A DNA stretch of 61,328 bases from Bacteroidales bacterium (GCA_021158405.1 JAGGUP010000118.1:1-61328); one strand, 5' to 3'. Numbered from the stretch's first letter, positions 8,480 to 17,922 are shown. Notes: a model not told the origin generated them from the sequence alone. Translations and numbers: made by a program.

Positions 8480-8578
8480 TCACTTCGTGACCCATCGTGC
8501 GAACTTCGTAATACTTTGTGATTCAGCAATTATACTATACCACAAAGGAGTACCAAGGCAACACAAAGGAACTCAAAG
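8480..8578. repeat. imperfect palindrome of the cttcgtg/cacaaagg family
   Basis: The left part (about 8480-8522, with CTTCGTG, ATCGTGC, CTTCGTA and CTTTGTG) is approximately complementary to the right part (about 8540-8578, with CACAAAGGAG, CCAAGGC and CACAAAGG). It is a more diverged relative of the octamer palindrome at 3495-3555. It fills most of the 232-base gap between the E2 gene and the exonuclease gene. Confidence 0.6.
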
Positions 8579-8627
8579 ATTTTTTAAGAAGATATTTTTT
8601 TCACTGTAGCAAAAAGCGAAAAATCCA

Positions 8628-8635
8628 TACCTTTG
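8628..8635 (+). promoter_or_regulatory. -7 promoter element (TACCTTTG)
   Basis: TAnnTTTG match 19 bases before the exonuclease ATG at 8655. Confidence 0.6.
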
Positions 8636-8654
8636 TCACGCTAAAAATAGAATA

Positions 8655-9479
8655 ATGGAACTAAAATTAAAACGACCAATCGCCTTTTTCGATCTGGAAA
8701 CGACAGGAATAAAAGTGGCCACAGATCGTATCGTGGAAATCAGTATTGTAAAAATTCATCCTGATGGAAAAAAAGAGATCAAAACCAGACGCGTAAATCC
8801 GGGAATACATATTCCGGCCGAAACTTCTGCTATTCACGGAATCTTTGATGAGGATGTAAAAGACGAACCTACTTTTAAACAATTGGCTAACGGATTACAT
8901 CAATTTTTAATTAATTGTGATCTAGCAGGATATAATTCTAATAGATTTGATATTCCACTTATCGTGGAAGAATTTTTGCGTGCCGATATTGATTTTGATA
9001 TTGAAGGCAGACAACTCGTAGATGTCCAAAACATTTTTCACAAAATGGAGCAAAGAACTTTGGTAGCTGCTTACAAATACTATTGCGGAAAAAGTCTAGA
9101 AAATGCGCACAGTGCAGAAGCTGATACGCTTGCTACTTACGAAGTACTTCTAGCCCAACTTGATCGTTATAAAGGTGTTGATTTTAAAGATAAAGCCGGA
9201 AATATTAGTCAGCCTGTTGTAAACGACGTAAAAGCTTTAGCGAAATTTTCTCAAGTAAATAGAAATGTAGATTTGATTGGTTTTATTATTTATAATGATA
9301 AAGACCAAGAAATAATAAATTTTGGAAAACATAAAGGTAAATTAGTTAGTGAAGTATTTAAAAAAGAATCATCTTATTACGACTGGATGATGAAAGGCGA
9401 TTTTCCACTTTCAACCAAAAAAGTAATAACTAAATTAAAATTAAAAAGCAGTAATTTAGGTAATATGAAGTTGTTCTAA
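8655..9479 (+). CDS. DnaQ-like 3'-5' exonuclease (DEDDh)
   Basis: A 274-residue protein with an N-terminal DnaQ/RNase T fold: D13 and E15 in FFDLETTG, D99 in NSNRFD, and H152 and D157 in AHSAEADT, the complete DEDDh set for two-metal 3'-5' hydrolysis. The C-terminal 70 residues (INFGKHKGKLVSEV, YYDWMMKGDFP) resemble a small domain often attached to DnaQ-like proteins in Bacteroidota. Full polymerase motifs are absent. It could be the Pol III epsilon proofreading subunit or a stand-alone exonuclease. It has its own promoter. Confidence 0.85.
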   Translation: MELKLKRPIAFFDLETTGIKVATDRIVEISIVKIHPDGKKEIKTRRVNPGIHIPAETSAIHGIFDEDVKDEPTFKQLANGLHQFLINCDLAGYNSNRFDIPLIVEEFLRADIDFDIEGRQLVDVQNIFHKMEQRTLVAAYKYYCGKSLENAHSAEADTLATYEVLLAQLDRYKGVDFKDKAGNISQPVVNDVKALAKFSQVNRNVDLIGFIIYNDKDQEIINFGKHKGKLVSEVFKKESSYYDWMMKGDFPLSTKKVITKLKLKSSNLGNMKLF

Positions 9480-9486
9480 AACATGT

Positions 9487-9558
9487 TCCAAGTTTTAAGT
9501 TCAAGGTTTAAAGCTAGAAAAAAACAAATCTTTGAACTTTAAATATCAAACCTTAAAT
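9487..9558. repeat. AT-rich palindrome (AAGTTCAAGGTTTAAAG type)
   Basis: A left half with CCAAGTTTTAAGTTCAAGG and a right half with CTTTGAACTTTAAATATC form an imperfect inverted repeat in the 86-base gap between the exonuclease and FAH-family genes. The arms are again built from a short degenerate repeat (TTTAAGTTCAAGG-like). Confidence 0.5.
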
Positions 9559-9565
9559 CCAAATA

Positions 9566-10177
9566 ATGAAAATCATCTGTATAGGTCGTAATTACGTTGA
9601 CCACGCCAAAGAATTAAGCAATCCTGTTCCAAAGCAACCTGTTTTTTTTATGAAACCCGAAACGGCTTTATTGATAAAGAACAGACCATTTTTTTATCCC
9701 GATTTTTCAGAAGACATACAACACGAACTGGAAGTAGTGGTAAAGATTAGTAAAGTAGGCAAGCATATTAAAAAAGAATTTGCTTCTAACTATTACGAAG
9801 AAATTGGTTTAGGCATTGACTTTACAGCACGCGATTTACAAGCTGCTGCCAAAGCCAAAGGCTTGCCTTGGGAAATAGCCAAAGCTTTTGATCATGCCGC
9901 TCCTATTGGTAAATTTCTACCCAAATCTCATTTCACTGATGTGCAAAATTTCGATTTCGAACTGAAAATAAATAATGAAATTCGGCAGACCGGCAATACA
10001 AAAGATATGATTTTCAGTTTTGATGAAATCATTGCTTATATTTCCCAGTTTGTGAGCTTAAAAATGGGTGATTTAATTTATACCGGAACACCAGCAGGTG
10101 TTGGCCCTGTTTCTATTGGCGACCGTCTCCAAGGGTTTATTAGGGATAAAGAAATGTTTAATTTTGAGGTGAAATAA
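9566..10177 (+). CDS. fumarylacetoacetate hydrolase (FAH) family protein
   Basis: A 203-residue compact FAH-domain enzyme of the FAHD1/acylpyruvase type. IICIGRNYVDHAKEL opens the fold. Likely metal ligands are in HELEVVVKI and GLGIDFTARDLQ, with KAFDHAAPIG in the substrate loop and YTGTPAGVGPV near the C-terminus. Members hydrolyse acylpyruvates or decarboxylate oxaloacetate, and the exact substrate cannot be read. It converges on the large T9SS gene. A decayed second copy of residues about 92-200 lies in the pseudogene cluster at 16121-16409. Confidence 0.85.
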   Translation: MKIICIGRNYVDHAKELSNPVPKQPVFFMKPETALLIKNRPFFYPDFSEDIQHELEVVVKISKVGKHIKKEFASNYYEEIGLGIDFTARDLQAAAKAKGLPWEIAKAFDHAAPIGKFLPKSHFTDVQNFDFELKINNEIRQTGNTKDMIFSFDEIIAYISQFVSLKMGDLIYTGTPAGVGPVSIGDRLQGFIRDKEMFNFEVK

Positions 10178-10311
10178 ACCACCTCCAAAAAATTATCTGC
10201 TTTCAGCTTTTTATTATTATTCTCAAACTTCCATTATATCTCATCCAAACATAAATTTACGTTTAAAATATTCTTTCCAACCTTTTTATAGACTGCTCTA
10301 TAAGGCAAACT

Positions 10312-10395
10312 CTAAACCCCCAATTTTTTCACTTCTTCTTCACTAAGATGATCCTCACCCATCAGAAGATAGATTAGATTAGGCTCACACCACCA
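10312..10395 (-). other. 28-codon open fragment, possible gene remnant
   Basis: Between two in-frame stops the minus strand encodes a protein-like segment containing LIYLLMGEDHLSEEEV and ending KKLGV. There is no start codon. The composition (GEDHLSEEEV) looks like the tail of a real protein, but I do not recognise the family. Otherwise the 262-base convergent gap 10178-10439 shows nothing. Confidence 0.2.
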
Positions 10396-10439
10396 CTAAC
10401 AATGCAAAGACAAAACTATTTTCCGAAAAAAAACAAAAA

Positions 10440-13400
10440 TTAATGCCGGATAATTATTTTTCTCATAATTTCCATCGATTTGCTTTTTGCCAATAGAATA
10501 TAAATTCCATTTTGCAATTGATTCACATCGATTTGGATTTTATTATGATAAGTATATACAGCAAAATCGTTTGTTGACATCACCTTCTTCGAGCTCAAAT
10601 CATAAATGACAACATTATAATTCTCATCCGTTGAAAAATCTTCAATGGTAATAAATGAATTAGACGGAATTGGATAAATATTTAATGGTTTCTGTTCGAG
10701 CGCATCAATTCCAACACCCGATTCTACTTTTATTATAAAGTCATCGGAAGCTTTTGAATCAAAGGGATCACTCGCTTCCACCTGAATGTTAAACTCTCCA
10801 ATATCTATTATGGTAGGGGTTCCGTAGAAAGATAGCTCATCATTATCAAACAACAACCAAGCTGGCAATGATAATTTCCCAGCTTCAAAAGCATTGTAAG
10901 TCAAGACATCCTGATCAGGGTCAACAAATGAATTTTCAGCAATATTATAAATGAAACTTGTGCCGACAGTGGTTTCCTGATCCACCAAGGCGATAATCAA
11001 TTCAGGAGTATTATTGGAATCAGAAACTCCTACAGGCCCAGCTGTTGGATAATTTTCTGTTTCATAATCATCATAATTCACCACGGTAACGGCATAATAA
11101 TACAATTCTCCATATTCAACCTCAGTATCCAGATAAATTAGCGTATCAGCCCCTATAATTTCCCGAATGGGAATTAAAGTGGATACATCATCGATTTCAT
11201 CTTTGCTTCTGTAAATTTTAAACTTTTTAAAATTCTCTGCAATATCGGTAAATTGCCAATTTAGTTGAATCTCTTCTCCTCGCGGAACGGCTTTCAACTC
11301 CTGAGCTGAAAGAATTGGAAGCAATAAAGAACGAAATACTCCTGTTCCTGCGGTTCCATAATAAAGCACCGAATTATCATCTGATAAAACAAGTGTATTG
11401 GTCACATTATTTCCATTGGTGCCTGGATTCATATCCACCAGCCCGCTGTTAAATGCTTCCCAACTATTACCACTATCTGATGAACGGAAAAGCCCATCGT
11501 GTTGACTTGATAAATAAAGCACGCCCGAATGAAAATGATCACAGATAATCTGATAAAATTCCTGGCCTTGATCCAAACCGTTAGTGATGGAAGACCATGA
11601 TTTCCCTGCATTGGTCGACTTCATTACGGTACCATAAAAATCTTCCACTCCACGCCCTTCATTCTCTCCATTTTTTGAACAGGCATACATGATATCAGGA
11701 TTTGAAGGATCAAAATCGATGGAAAAAACCCATTGCTCTTCTGGCCAACCTTCATTCGACATTTGCCAGCTGTGACCAAAATCATAGGATATATTCAGTC
11801 CGTTATAAGTGCCTGCATATACAATCTCAGGATTTTCAGGGTGACAAACCAATCGAAATACTCCGTCATTGGTCCATCCTATATTGCTTTCGTGCCATGA
11901 CACTCCTCCATCATTACTAAGGTATATCCCTTGAGGGAAAGTCCCCAGCATCATCCTTTGATTATCTTCAGGATGAATCAATAAAGAAGTATATTGGTAC
12001 ATTGGTCTGCCATCCCACATAGGCCAAGAAGTTCCCCAATTACCAAAACCCTCATTGGCAATCCATTTATTTTCGAATAAAGTATACAATCCATGTCCTT
12101 TTGTACCCACATTTAGATTTCCTCTGGTGTTCATACTGATCGAACGAATCTCTTTCTTTCCCATGCCTTCATTAAACTCTGTCCAAGAAGTACCTCCATC
12201 AGTTGTTTTATAAAGTCCGTTGAGTGTCCCCACGTATACTGTATTCTCATCCGTATTATCGGACACCAGACAGGTGATAGCTGCTATACTCATTTCCCAT
12301 TGTTTTCCATTTACAGGATACCAGGTATCTCCACCATTGAAAGAACGATAAACTCCTCTTTTATAGAGACCTAAATACATGATATCTGGATTATCTGCAT
12401 TGATATCCAAGGCATAATAACCTTCTCTCAAAGGATCATCGACTTTAAAACTTGGTATACCAAAATTTCTTTCGTGCCAGGTTTCTCCATAATCGAAAGA
12501 TTTGAATATTCCTCCAGGATAAGCACTCGCATAAAGAATAGAGGCTTCGGTTGGATGTTTTATAAGCTGCGCAAAATCAATTTTATTTTTGAACCCTGCC
12601 TTGCTATTCCAGGCTATGCTATGATCGGCATTTATAGTTCCGGAAATAACGCCAGCTCCCATTGTATATACCTGAATTACATCATTAAAGACGGATAATC
12701 CGCCCAGTGTTTTATAGGGTAAATCAACTTCTTCCACCCAATTTACTCCGCCATCCAAAGAATAAAACACTCCATTTTCGGCAGATAAATATATTTGCTG
12801 GGAGGAATTATTGACAAAAGTCATGCTTTTAATACTACCGCTATTTGTGCCCAACACACCATGATTGATATTCTCCCATGTTTCGCCTCCATTGGTACTT
12901 TTATAAACACCAAATACGATATCAGCATCCATGCCTGCCGAAGCAATGGTCGAAAACCTCACATCGCTGCCACCCAATAAATAAAGGGTGTTTGAATTGT
13001 TTGGATCGATCACAATATCGTTAAAGCCTGAATTCGGTAATCCACTAGAAGTATCAGATAGATCGCTCCATGAGCTACCTCCATCTTCTGATTTATATAC
13101 GCCGCTCTCATGCAAAACTGTATAAAGAACTAATGGATTTGTGGGTGAGGCTTTCACCTTTAATACGAGACGGGATAAGCCATTGGTAATAACTTCCATC
13201 TGTTCATTCTCTACCTTGAACAAATCACCTGTCATACCAGAACCTTGTGCATCCATTGCTGTAACATAAAACTGATCATTATTATGAGGATCCAACTCTA
13301 AATTCATGATTCTTCTATAATCAGAGCCAGCATTAAAAACAGTATCCCAGGTGCTTCCGCCATCCGTACTTTTAAAAACTAATGGGTGTGTCCGATCGGC

Positions 13401-15407
13401 TATCCAAACAAGATCAGCATTGTCATTTTGTATGACAACGGTGGCTGCAGAATTGCATTCTTCACTTTCCAATTTCACCCAATCTAGGCCATTATTGGAA
13501 GTTTTATACATCCCTCCTCCCCAAGTGGCAGCATAAGCTGTATTTCCATTTGTGGCATAAGAATGTATGGTTGTGAAATTAAACCATTGATTTAATACAT
13601 TCCAATTTTGTCCTTTGTCTTCACTTTTCCATAGGATTCCTTCCTTACCAACAGAGGTTGCCATCACATTGTTTTTATTAAGAGGATCAATCTCAACAGA
13701 TGTGATGCCCTCGGCATTAGGAACAATCAAGGAAGTAAACCACTCTTCGCCAGCATTATAAGAAGCCCTTATCATAGCAGTATCTTCGAAAGGTTTTTTA
13801 TTATAGCCCGAGTATAAAATATTCTCATTATCAGGCTCAACCTCCAAGGTATAGGTATAATCGATATCAGAAGTATTCAAAAACTCCCAGTGATAGGATT
13901 CATCAGGCCATTGTTTTGTTCCTTTAAAAATACCAAAACCATTGTTGACCGCATAAATAATATTATTATCGTCTGACTGAGCAACTGCATACACCGATGA
14001 AAAACTAAAATTATCCGCTTCATAGGGGTTGTTCACCAAATTCCAATCATCGCCGGCATTCTCCGATTTATGAATATAAGGCACATCAGAAATATACCAG
14101 ACATTTTCTGAATTGGTAGGATCGACCAACAACTCATCTGCCCACTGATGTACAATTCCATTTTTGTTTAATATTTCCCAATGCTCTCCATAATCACTCG
14201 ATTTAAAGAGACCTTCGCCCTTAGAAGAGGACGCAAAAACCACTCCTGAATTATTTGGATCAACGCTTAAAAGATTGATAGAAGTATTGAGGATGCCATT
14301 ATTAATGACTCTCCATGAACTTCCTGAATCAGGTGAATAAGCAATGCCATTAGCTCCTGTTGGCAGGAAGATTTTATCAGAATTGGATACCTGTTCATAG
14401 ACGTGAAATAAATCAAAACGTAAAATTTCTTGAGGGCAAGTGATTTCTTCCAAACTAGCACCGCTATCACGACTAACATACAAATTACCTCCACTAGCAA
14501 TATAGAGATTACCGCTATTTGCTGATGAGCCTATAATCCGCATTTGCGAAGTATCAAAATTAGATATCCCAAAGGTTTTGGCATTCCAAGTAGTACCACT
14601 ATTGTCTGATACATACAAATAAGGAGGATCTAATAAAGTATTGTAAATAGGCCCTTCGGAGATCCAAATCTGGGTTAAGTCATGAGCATTTGCATGTATA
14701 CTTTTAACAAAGCGATTTTCAGATTGCCCAAAATCAACTTCAGACCAGGATACACCCTCATTCATTGTATAGAAAACTTTTCCTTTGCCCCAAAGCTCAA
14801 GTGTTTCATCATTTACACCTATATATATTTTACCGTTTCCAAGAGAACAAATTGAACTTACATGAACACCATAAGGTAGTGTAAGATTGCTTGCGATATC
14901 GGTCCAGTTTTCACCGTTATTAGTTGACATATAAACTGTTGGACTGAACTCAGGAGCATGCGATCCTCCACCAAAATATAGTTTATCAGCTTCAATAGGA
15001 TCATTGATTAATACATCTATAAATTTAGTTTCAGCATTAATCCCATTATTTAATTGTTTCCAACTTAGTCCTGCATCCGACGATTTAAGCAAATCATTGT
15101 AAGAGGAACAAATCAATATATTTGGGTTATCTGAATTTATCAGAATATTACTAATCGATTGTTCGACTTCTATATTAAAAGGCAAGAAATTCCAGAACGC
15201 ACCGTAGCTGTTTGTCTTAAAAAGGCCATCTTTTCTCCCTACTGCGTACATGATGGTAGAATCGGTAGGATGAAGTGCCATACTTGGAATATCGCCTCCT
15301 GCAGGACCTGCAGTTGCTTGCCATATTTGAGCCTGAAGCTGGATTAAACTAAAAAAAAATAATGTGGAAAAAAGGAATACTTGTCTAAGTTTATTTGGTT
15401 TCTTCAT
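10440..15407 (-). CDS. very large T9SS-secreted beta-propeller (BNR/sortilin-type) protein
   Basis: A 1655-residue exported protein. A signal peptide (about residues 1-27, ending LQLQAQ-like) precedes more than 20 copies of a BNR/Asp-box-like blade unit such as VYKSTNGGETWENI and MYKTSNNGLDWVKL (S-x-D/N-x-G-x-x-W), up to about residue 1370. They should build one or more large propellers like those of sialidase/Vps10 folds. Next come a fibronectin type III-like domain (about 1385-1480), a cadherin-like DPDQDVLTYNA domain (about 1490-1580) and a T9SS type A sorting tail (NIYPIPSNSF, LQNGIYILL). No catalytic residues are obvious, so adhesion or surface binding is as likely as hydrolysis. No close promoter is evident; CAAATTTA at 15630 is 223 bases away. 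Confidence 0.85.
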   Translation of the reverse strand: MKKPNKLRQVFLFSTLFFFSLIQLQAQIWQATAGPAGGDIPSMALHPTDSTIMYAVGRKDGLFKTNSYGAFWNFLPFNIEVEQSISNILINSDNPNILICSSYNDLLKSSDAGLSWKQLNNGINAETKFIDVLINDPIEADKLYFGGGSHAPEFSPTVYMSTNNGENWTDIASNLTLPYGVHVSSICSLGNGKIYIGVNDETLELWGKGKVFYTMNEGVSWSEVDFGQSENRFVKSIHANAHDLTQIWISEGPIYNTLLDPPYLYVSDNSGTTWNAKTFGISNFDTSQMRIIGSSANSGNLYIASGGNLYVSRDSGASLEEITCPQEILRFDLFHVYEQVSNSDKIFLPTGANGIAYSPDSGSSWRVINNGILNTSINLLSVDPNNSGVVFASSSKGEGLFKSSDYGEHWEILNKNGIVHQWADELLVDPTNSENVWYISDVPYIHKSENAGDDWNLVNNPYEADNFSFSSVYAVAQSDDNNIIYAVNNGFGIFKGTKQWPDESYHWEFLNTSDIDYTYTLEVEPDNENILYSGYNKKPFEDTAMIRASYNAGEEWFTSLIVPNAEGITSVEIDPLNKNNVMATSVGKEGILWKSEDKGQNWNVLNQWFNFTTIHSYATNGNTAYAATWGGGMYKTSNNGLDWVKLESEECNSAATVVIQNDNADLVWIADRTHPLVFKSTDGGSTWDTVFNAGSDYRRIMNLELDPHNNDQFYVTAMDAQGSGMTGDLFKVENEQMEVITNGLSRLVLKVKASPTNPLVLYTVLHESGVYKSEDGGSSWSDLSDTSSGLPNSGFNDIVIDPNNSNTLYLLGGSDVRFSTIASAGMDADIVFGVYKSTNGGETWENINHGVLGTNSGSIKSMTFVNNSSQQIYLSAENGVFYSLDGGVNWVEEVDLPYKTLGGLSVFNDVIQVYTMGAGVISGTINADHSIAWNSKAGFKNKIDFAQLIKHPTEASILYASAYPGGIFKSFDYGETWHERNFGIPSFKVDDPLREGYYALDINADNPDIMYLGLYKRGVYRSFNGGDTWYPVNGKQWEMSIAAITCLVSDNTDENTVYVGTLNGLYKTTDGGTSWTEFNEGMGKKEIRSISMNTRGNLNVGTKGHGLYTLFENKWIANEGFGNWGTSWPMWDGRPMYQYTSLLIHPEDNQRMMLGTFPQGIYLSNDGGVSWHESNIGWTNDGVFRLVCHPENPEIVYAGTYNGLNISYDFGHSWQMSNEGWPEEQWVFSIDFDPSNPDIMYACSKNGENEGRGVEDFYGTVMKSTNAGKSWSSITNGLDQGQEFYQIICDHFHSGVLYLSSQHDGLFRSSDSGNSWEAFNSGLVDMNPGTNGNNVTNTLVLSDDNSVLYYGTAGTGVFRSLLLPILSAQELKAVPRGEEIQLNWQFTDIAENFKKFKIYRSKDEIDDVSTLIPIREIIGADTLIYLDTEVEYGELYYYAVTVVNYDDYETENYPTAGPVGVSDSNNTPELIIALVDQETTVGTSFIYNIAENSFVDPDQDVLTYNAFEAGKLSLPAWLLFDNDELSFYGTPTIIDIGEFNIQVEASDPFDSKASDDFIIKVESGVGIDALEQKPLNIYPIPSNSFITIEDFSTDENYNVVIYDLSSKKVMSTNDFAVYTYHNKIQIDVNQLQNGIYILLAKSKSMEIMRKIIIRH

Positions 15408-15953
15408 AGTTAAAGTACTGAATTAAAACTCTAATTTTTGAAAGAGCCGAAAAAGGGTGACTACAATTCTTTACTAATCATTTTTCATTTTCACTAACCC
15501 TCCACTTTTAGGGCATATCAATACCTTCCTAAGCACATGCTCATAAAGATTTCTCTTCAATGACAAACAAAAAACGGATTCAGCTTGTTTTTGTTCATTA
15601 TCCAAGTTAGAAATCGTATCAATTAGGCTCAAATTTAGAGAAAAAAACGACAATAAATAATAAGTATTTTTGCTTTTGCGCTAATCTATCATAAGGCGCT
15701 CTGAATACCAGATACATAAACTTTAAAAACAAGTCTATTCTTAAACAGAATTTACAAATATTGGTCTTTTTTAATAAAACAGGATAAGTTTGCATTAGTA
15801 TAGATTGATTTCAATAGTACAGACTGGCCCGTGAGTCTGGATAACTTTAATTTTCATCGTATTACAAAATATTTTCATTCCTTTTGTATTAAAGACAAAG
15901 AAGCCTTTGATACTTATTATCTTGTTTAAACTAAAAAAAAGAGAGCAATTTGA
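15408..15953. other. non-coding stretch, no recognised gene
   Basis: These 546 bases lie upstream of the large minus-strand T9SS gene and before the pseudogene cluster. No reading frame with recognisable protein character was found. Two promoter-like matches occur: TATTTTTG at 15665-15672 (plus) and CAAATTTA at 15630-15637 (minus). A short hairpin (CAGACT...AGTCTG) lies near 15826-15840. Confidence 0.4.
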
Positions 15954-16120
15954 ATGAATAGAACTCACTCCATTATTTCGCTTAGTAGCGTATATATTTT
16001 GTTTCTTACTCCTTCTGTTAATGCACAGAAGGAGGTCAGTAATGAGTTAAAGCGACCAAAAAAAGAGGCTTAGTTCTAAGTGGTGGCGGTGCAAAAGGAT
16101 TAGCCACTGTAGGCGTATTA
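15954..16120 (+). pseudogene. 5' remnant of a patatin-like phospholipase gene
   Basis: An ATG at 15954 opens a signal peptide-like start (MNRTHSIISLSSVYILF, then NAQKEVSNELKRPK). After a stop (TAG near 16071) the +1 frame continues with RGLVLSGGGAKGLATVG and VLKLL. KRPK-x-GLVLSGGGAKGLA is the oxyanion-loop start of patatin-like lipid acyl hydrolases. A frameshift in the A-run near 16058-16065 and loss of everything before the GxSxG nucleophile make it non-functional. It runs directly into a remnant of an unrelated FAH gene. Confidence 0.8.
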
Positions 16121-16409
16121 AAGCTGCTGACAAAGCCAAAGGCTTGCCTTGGGAAAATTGCCAAAGCGTTTGATCATGCTGCTCCTATCGGGAAATTCCT
16201 TGATAAATCTCATTTTACAGATATACAAAATTTCGATTTCGAATTGAAGATCAATAATTAAGTTCGTCAGACGGGAAATACCAAGAATATTATTTTTAGC
16301 ATTGACGAAATCATTGTCTATATCTCTCTCAGTTTGTGAGTCTAAAGTATACAGGAACTCTAGTAGGTCTTGGCCCGTTTCTATTGGCGACCGACTTCAA
16401 GGGTTTATT
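16121..16409 (+). pseudogene. degenerate internal/3' copy of an FAH-family gene
   Basis: Highly similar at DNA level to 9840-10137 of the intact FAH gene in this window, for example CCAAAGGCTTGCCTTGGGAA, the KAFDHAAPIGKFL region, and CTATTGGCGACCG near the end. An in-frame TAA (about 16258-16260), small indels and a missing segment in the TGTGAG...TATACAGG region break the frame. Homology begins at AAGCTGCTG (16121-16129) and ends near GGGTTTATT (16401-16409). Confidence 0.85.
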
Positions 16410-16647
16410 GTTAATAGTATAATCTTCTATATTTTCCGCTATTGTTACGGGCGCGATACTTACCAAAAAATGATAGGCATCAATTATTTGTCGACTTTTT
16501 ATTTTAGCTTCCGTAGCCACCATCTCCTTCTTGGAATTTATCAGTATGCCAATCTTTTACAAAATTCCTATAGATAGTTTTAAGTTTCTTAAGATCAGAG
16601 TCTTTTTTGACATTAAATAATTTCTTGTACTCATTAATCCGTTTCAT
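16410..16647 (-). pseudogene. remnant of a J-domain (KTSC-type) protein gene
   Basis: Read from an ATG at 16647 on the minus strand, the frame gives MKRINEYKKLFNV, then DLKKLKTIYRNFVKDWHTDKF. After a frameshift near 16525 it continues as ATEAKIKSRQIIDAYHFLV and SIAPVTIAENIEDY. This matches the N-terminal J-like region of Bacteroidota DnaJ-KTSC proteins. The HPD motif is changed to HTD, and the C-terminal KTSC domain is missing. It abuts the FAH remnant of opposite orientation at about 16410. The family name is from memory. Confidence 0.65.
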
Positions 16648-17072
16648 AGATGATTTCTGCTAATATTCTAATAAAAAAACACTTAACCGTAATTCAGAAT
16701 AAAATACACCCTATTTTTCAAATAAGCGGCGAAAGTACCTCTTTTTACGATATGAGAAGCCAACTATTAGGGCAAATCATAATTTACGTCACTTATTTTT
16801 CTTATTTAATCGTGAATTAACTGCTAATCGGCAAGTTTTGAATTAAGAAAAATACAACATATAGAATTTATTTTTTTAACCGCAAGGTAGCAAAGTAAGC
16901 GCAAAGGACGCTAGTTGTATACACAATTGATATTTAACACTTTGCGTTCATTGCGATTTTCTTTTGCCATTGGAGTCCCTTCGGGAGCGTCCATTGCGTT
17001 TAATTTAGATTTGCCCTGAGCCAACTACGTTTTTTGTGCTTGAATTTAATTTCCACGATGAGAAAAAATTCT
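16648..17072. other. intergenic region with a GCAAAG-type inverted repeat
   Basis: No gene was recognised in these 425 bases. From about 16879 a plus-strand run (ACCGCAAGGTAGCAAAG, then GCGCAAAGGA) faces an inverted counterpart at about 16938-16975 (CACTTTGCGTTCATTGCG), and a further copy near 16990-17003 (GTCCATTGCGTTTAATT). These form an imperfect palindrome of the same general architecture as the other intergenic repeats. Confidence 0.5.
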
Positions 17073-17294
17073 TTATTTTCTAATTGTTCGCAAATACAAT
17101 TGCTCTACTTTTTCCCTTGCCCAAGGCGTTTTTCTCAGGAATTTAAGACAAGATTTAATAGAAGGATTACTTTGGAAACAGTTGATATGGATTCTATTAC
17201 CCAACTCTTCCCAACCATATTCAGATACGAGATAATCCAAAATATCAATCAGCCTGATACCATGCAAAGGATTGTTTATCTGCTCTTCGCTCAT
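17073..17294 (-). CDS. VF530-family (DUF2132) DNA-binding protein
   Basis: A small protein of 73 residues from the ATG at 17294. It shows the family pattern [43 protein letters not shown] and [14 protein letters not shown]530-type proteins are small helical proteins described as DNA-binding; the role is unknown. A GTG nine codons upstream is also open but overlaps a -7 box at 17321, so I prefer the ATG. It lies 22 bases or more downstream of the methyltransferase-like gene on the same strand. Confidence 0.8.
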   Translation of the reverse strand: MSEEQINNPLHGIRLIDILDYLVSEYGWEELGNRIHINCFQSNPSIKSCLKFLRKTPWAREKVEQLYLRTIRK

Positions 17295-17320
17295 GTTTTC
17301 TTTTTGATTAGTTTCATACA

Positions 17321-17328
17321 CAAATTTA
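17321..17328 (-). promoter_or_regulatory. -7 promoter element (TAAATTTG on minus strand)
   Basis: CAAATTTA on the plus strand, 27 bases upstream of the VF530 ATG. It supports independent transcription and the downstream start. Confidence 0.5.
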
Positions 17329-17343
17329 TATTATTTTCATTTT

Positions 17344-17892
17344 TCAAAAGAGAAAAGGAATGAACATTTTGCTTCGTTTTCTATATTCCCTATACTTTTT
17401 ACCAAAAAAAATAATACATTCTTTCTCATCGATTTTTGCAGTAATATAAAGAAAAATAGACGAGAGAATAACAAGGATAAATAATAAAACTGTCGGATGT
17501 TTTAAAAATATCCCCCAACTTAAAAACAGCAAGGAAGAATAAAGCGGATGCCTTATATAGTGAAAAATTCCATTGTCAATCAACACGGAAGTTTTTTCAA
17601 ATTGATAAAGCACTTTCTTATCTCGAATCTTTTCAGGTTTTCCCTTTTTCTTTAAAAGAACGAAACCGGCAAAGACTAAATACAAAGAAAACACTAAAAA
17701 TAGCCAAGAAAACAGCTGTGCAATGCTCCATGGATTATCAAACCAATACTTATAATTATTTACTAAAAGCCAAAGTATGCACTCCCAGCTGAAGAATCGA
17801 TAAAAGCCATGACTCCTGATATTAAATAAAGTTCGCCACGATATAAGAATGAGCGGACTACTCAGCAATCCGAAAACAATCAAACGTTCCAT
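17344..17892 (-). CDS. isoprenylcysteine carboxyl methyltransferase (ICMT)-like membrane protein
   Basis: A 182-residue protein with about four or five hydrophobic segments. The C-terminal half has the ICMT/PEMT-type pattern: GIFHYIRHPLYSSLLF (SAM-site RHP), then DEKECIIFFGKKYREYRKR near the end. Bacterial members methylate unknown small molecules or lipids at the inner membrane and their substrates are mostly undefined. A -7 box lies 23 bases upstream. The VF530 gene follows on the same strand. Confidence 0.8.
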   Translation of the reverse strand: MERLIVFGLLSSPLILISWRTLFNIRSHGFYRFFSWECILWLLVNNYKYWFDNPWSIAQLFSWLFLVFSLYLVFAGFVLLKKKGKPEKIRDKKVLYQFEKTSVLIDNGIFHYIRHPLYSSLLFLSWGIFLKHPTVLLFILVILSSIFLYITAKIDEKECIIFFGKKYREYRKRSKMFIPFLF

Positions 17893-17914
17893 CTCATATT
17901 AAAATTAGCGTGTT

Positions 17915-17922
17915 CAAATTTA
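17915..17922 (-). promoter_or_regulatory. -7 promoter element (TAAATTTG on minus strand)
   Basis: CAAATTTA on the plus strand, 23 bases upstream of the ICMT-like ATG at 17892. Confidence 0.55.

Noticed and set aside
16302-16577. Plus-strand ORF of 91 codons in the pseudogene cluster
   Set aside because: It runs across the FAH remnant and antisense of the J-domain remnant; the frame matches neither family.
17034-17363. Plus-strand ORF of 109 codons
   Set aside because: Antisense to the VF530-family gene, whose minus-strand protein matches a known family over its full length.
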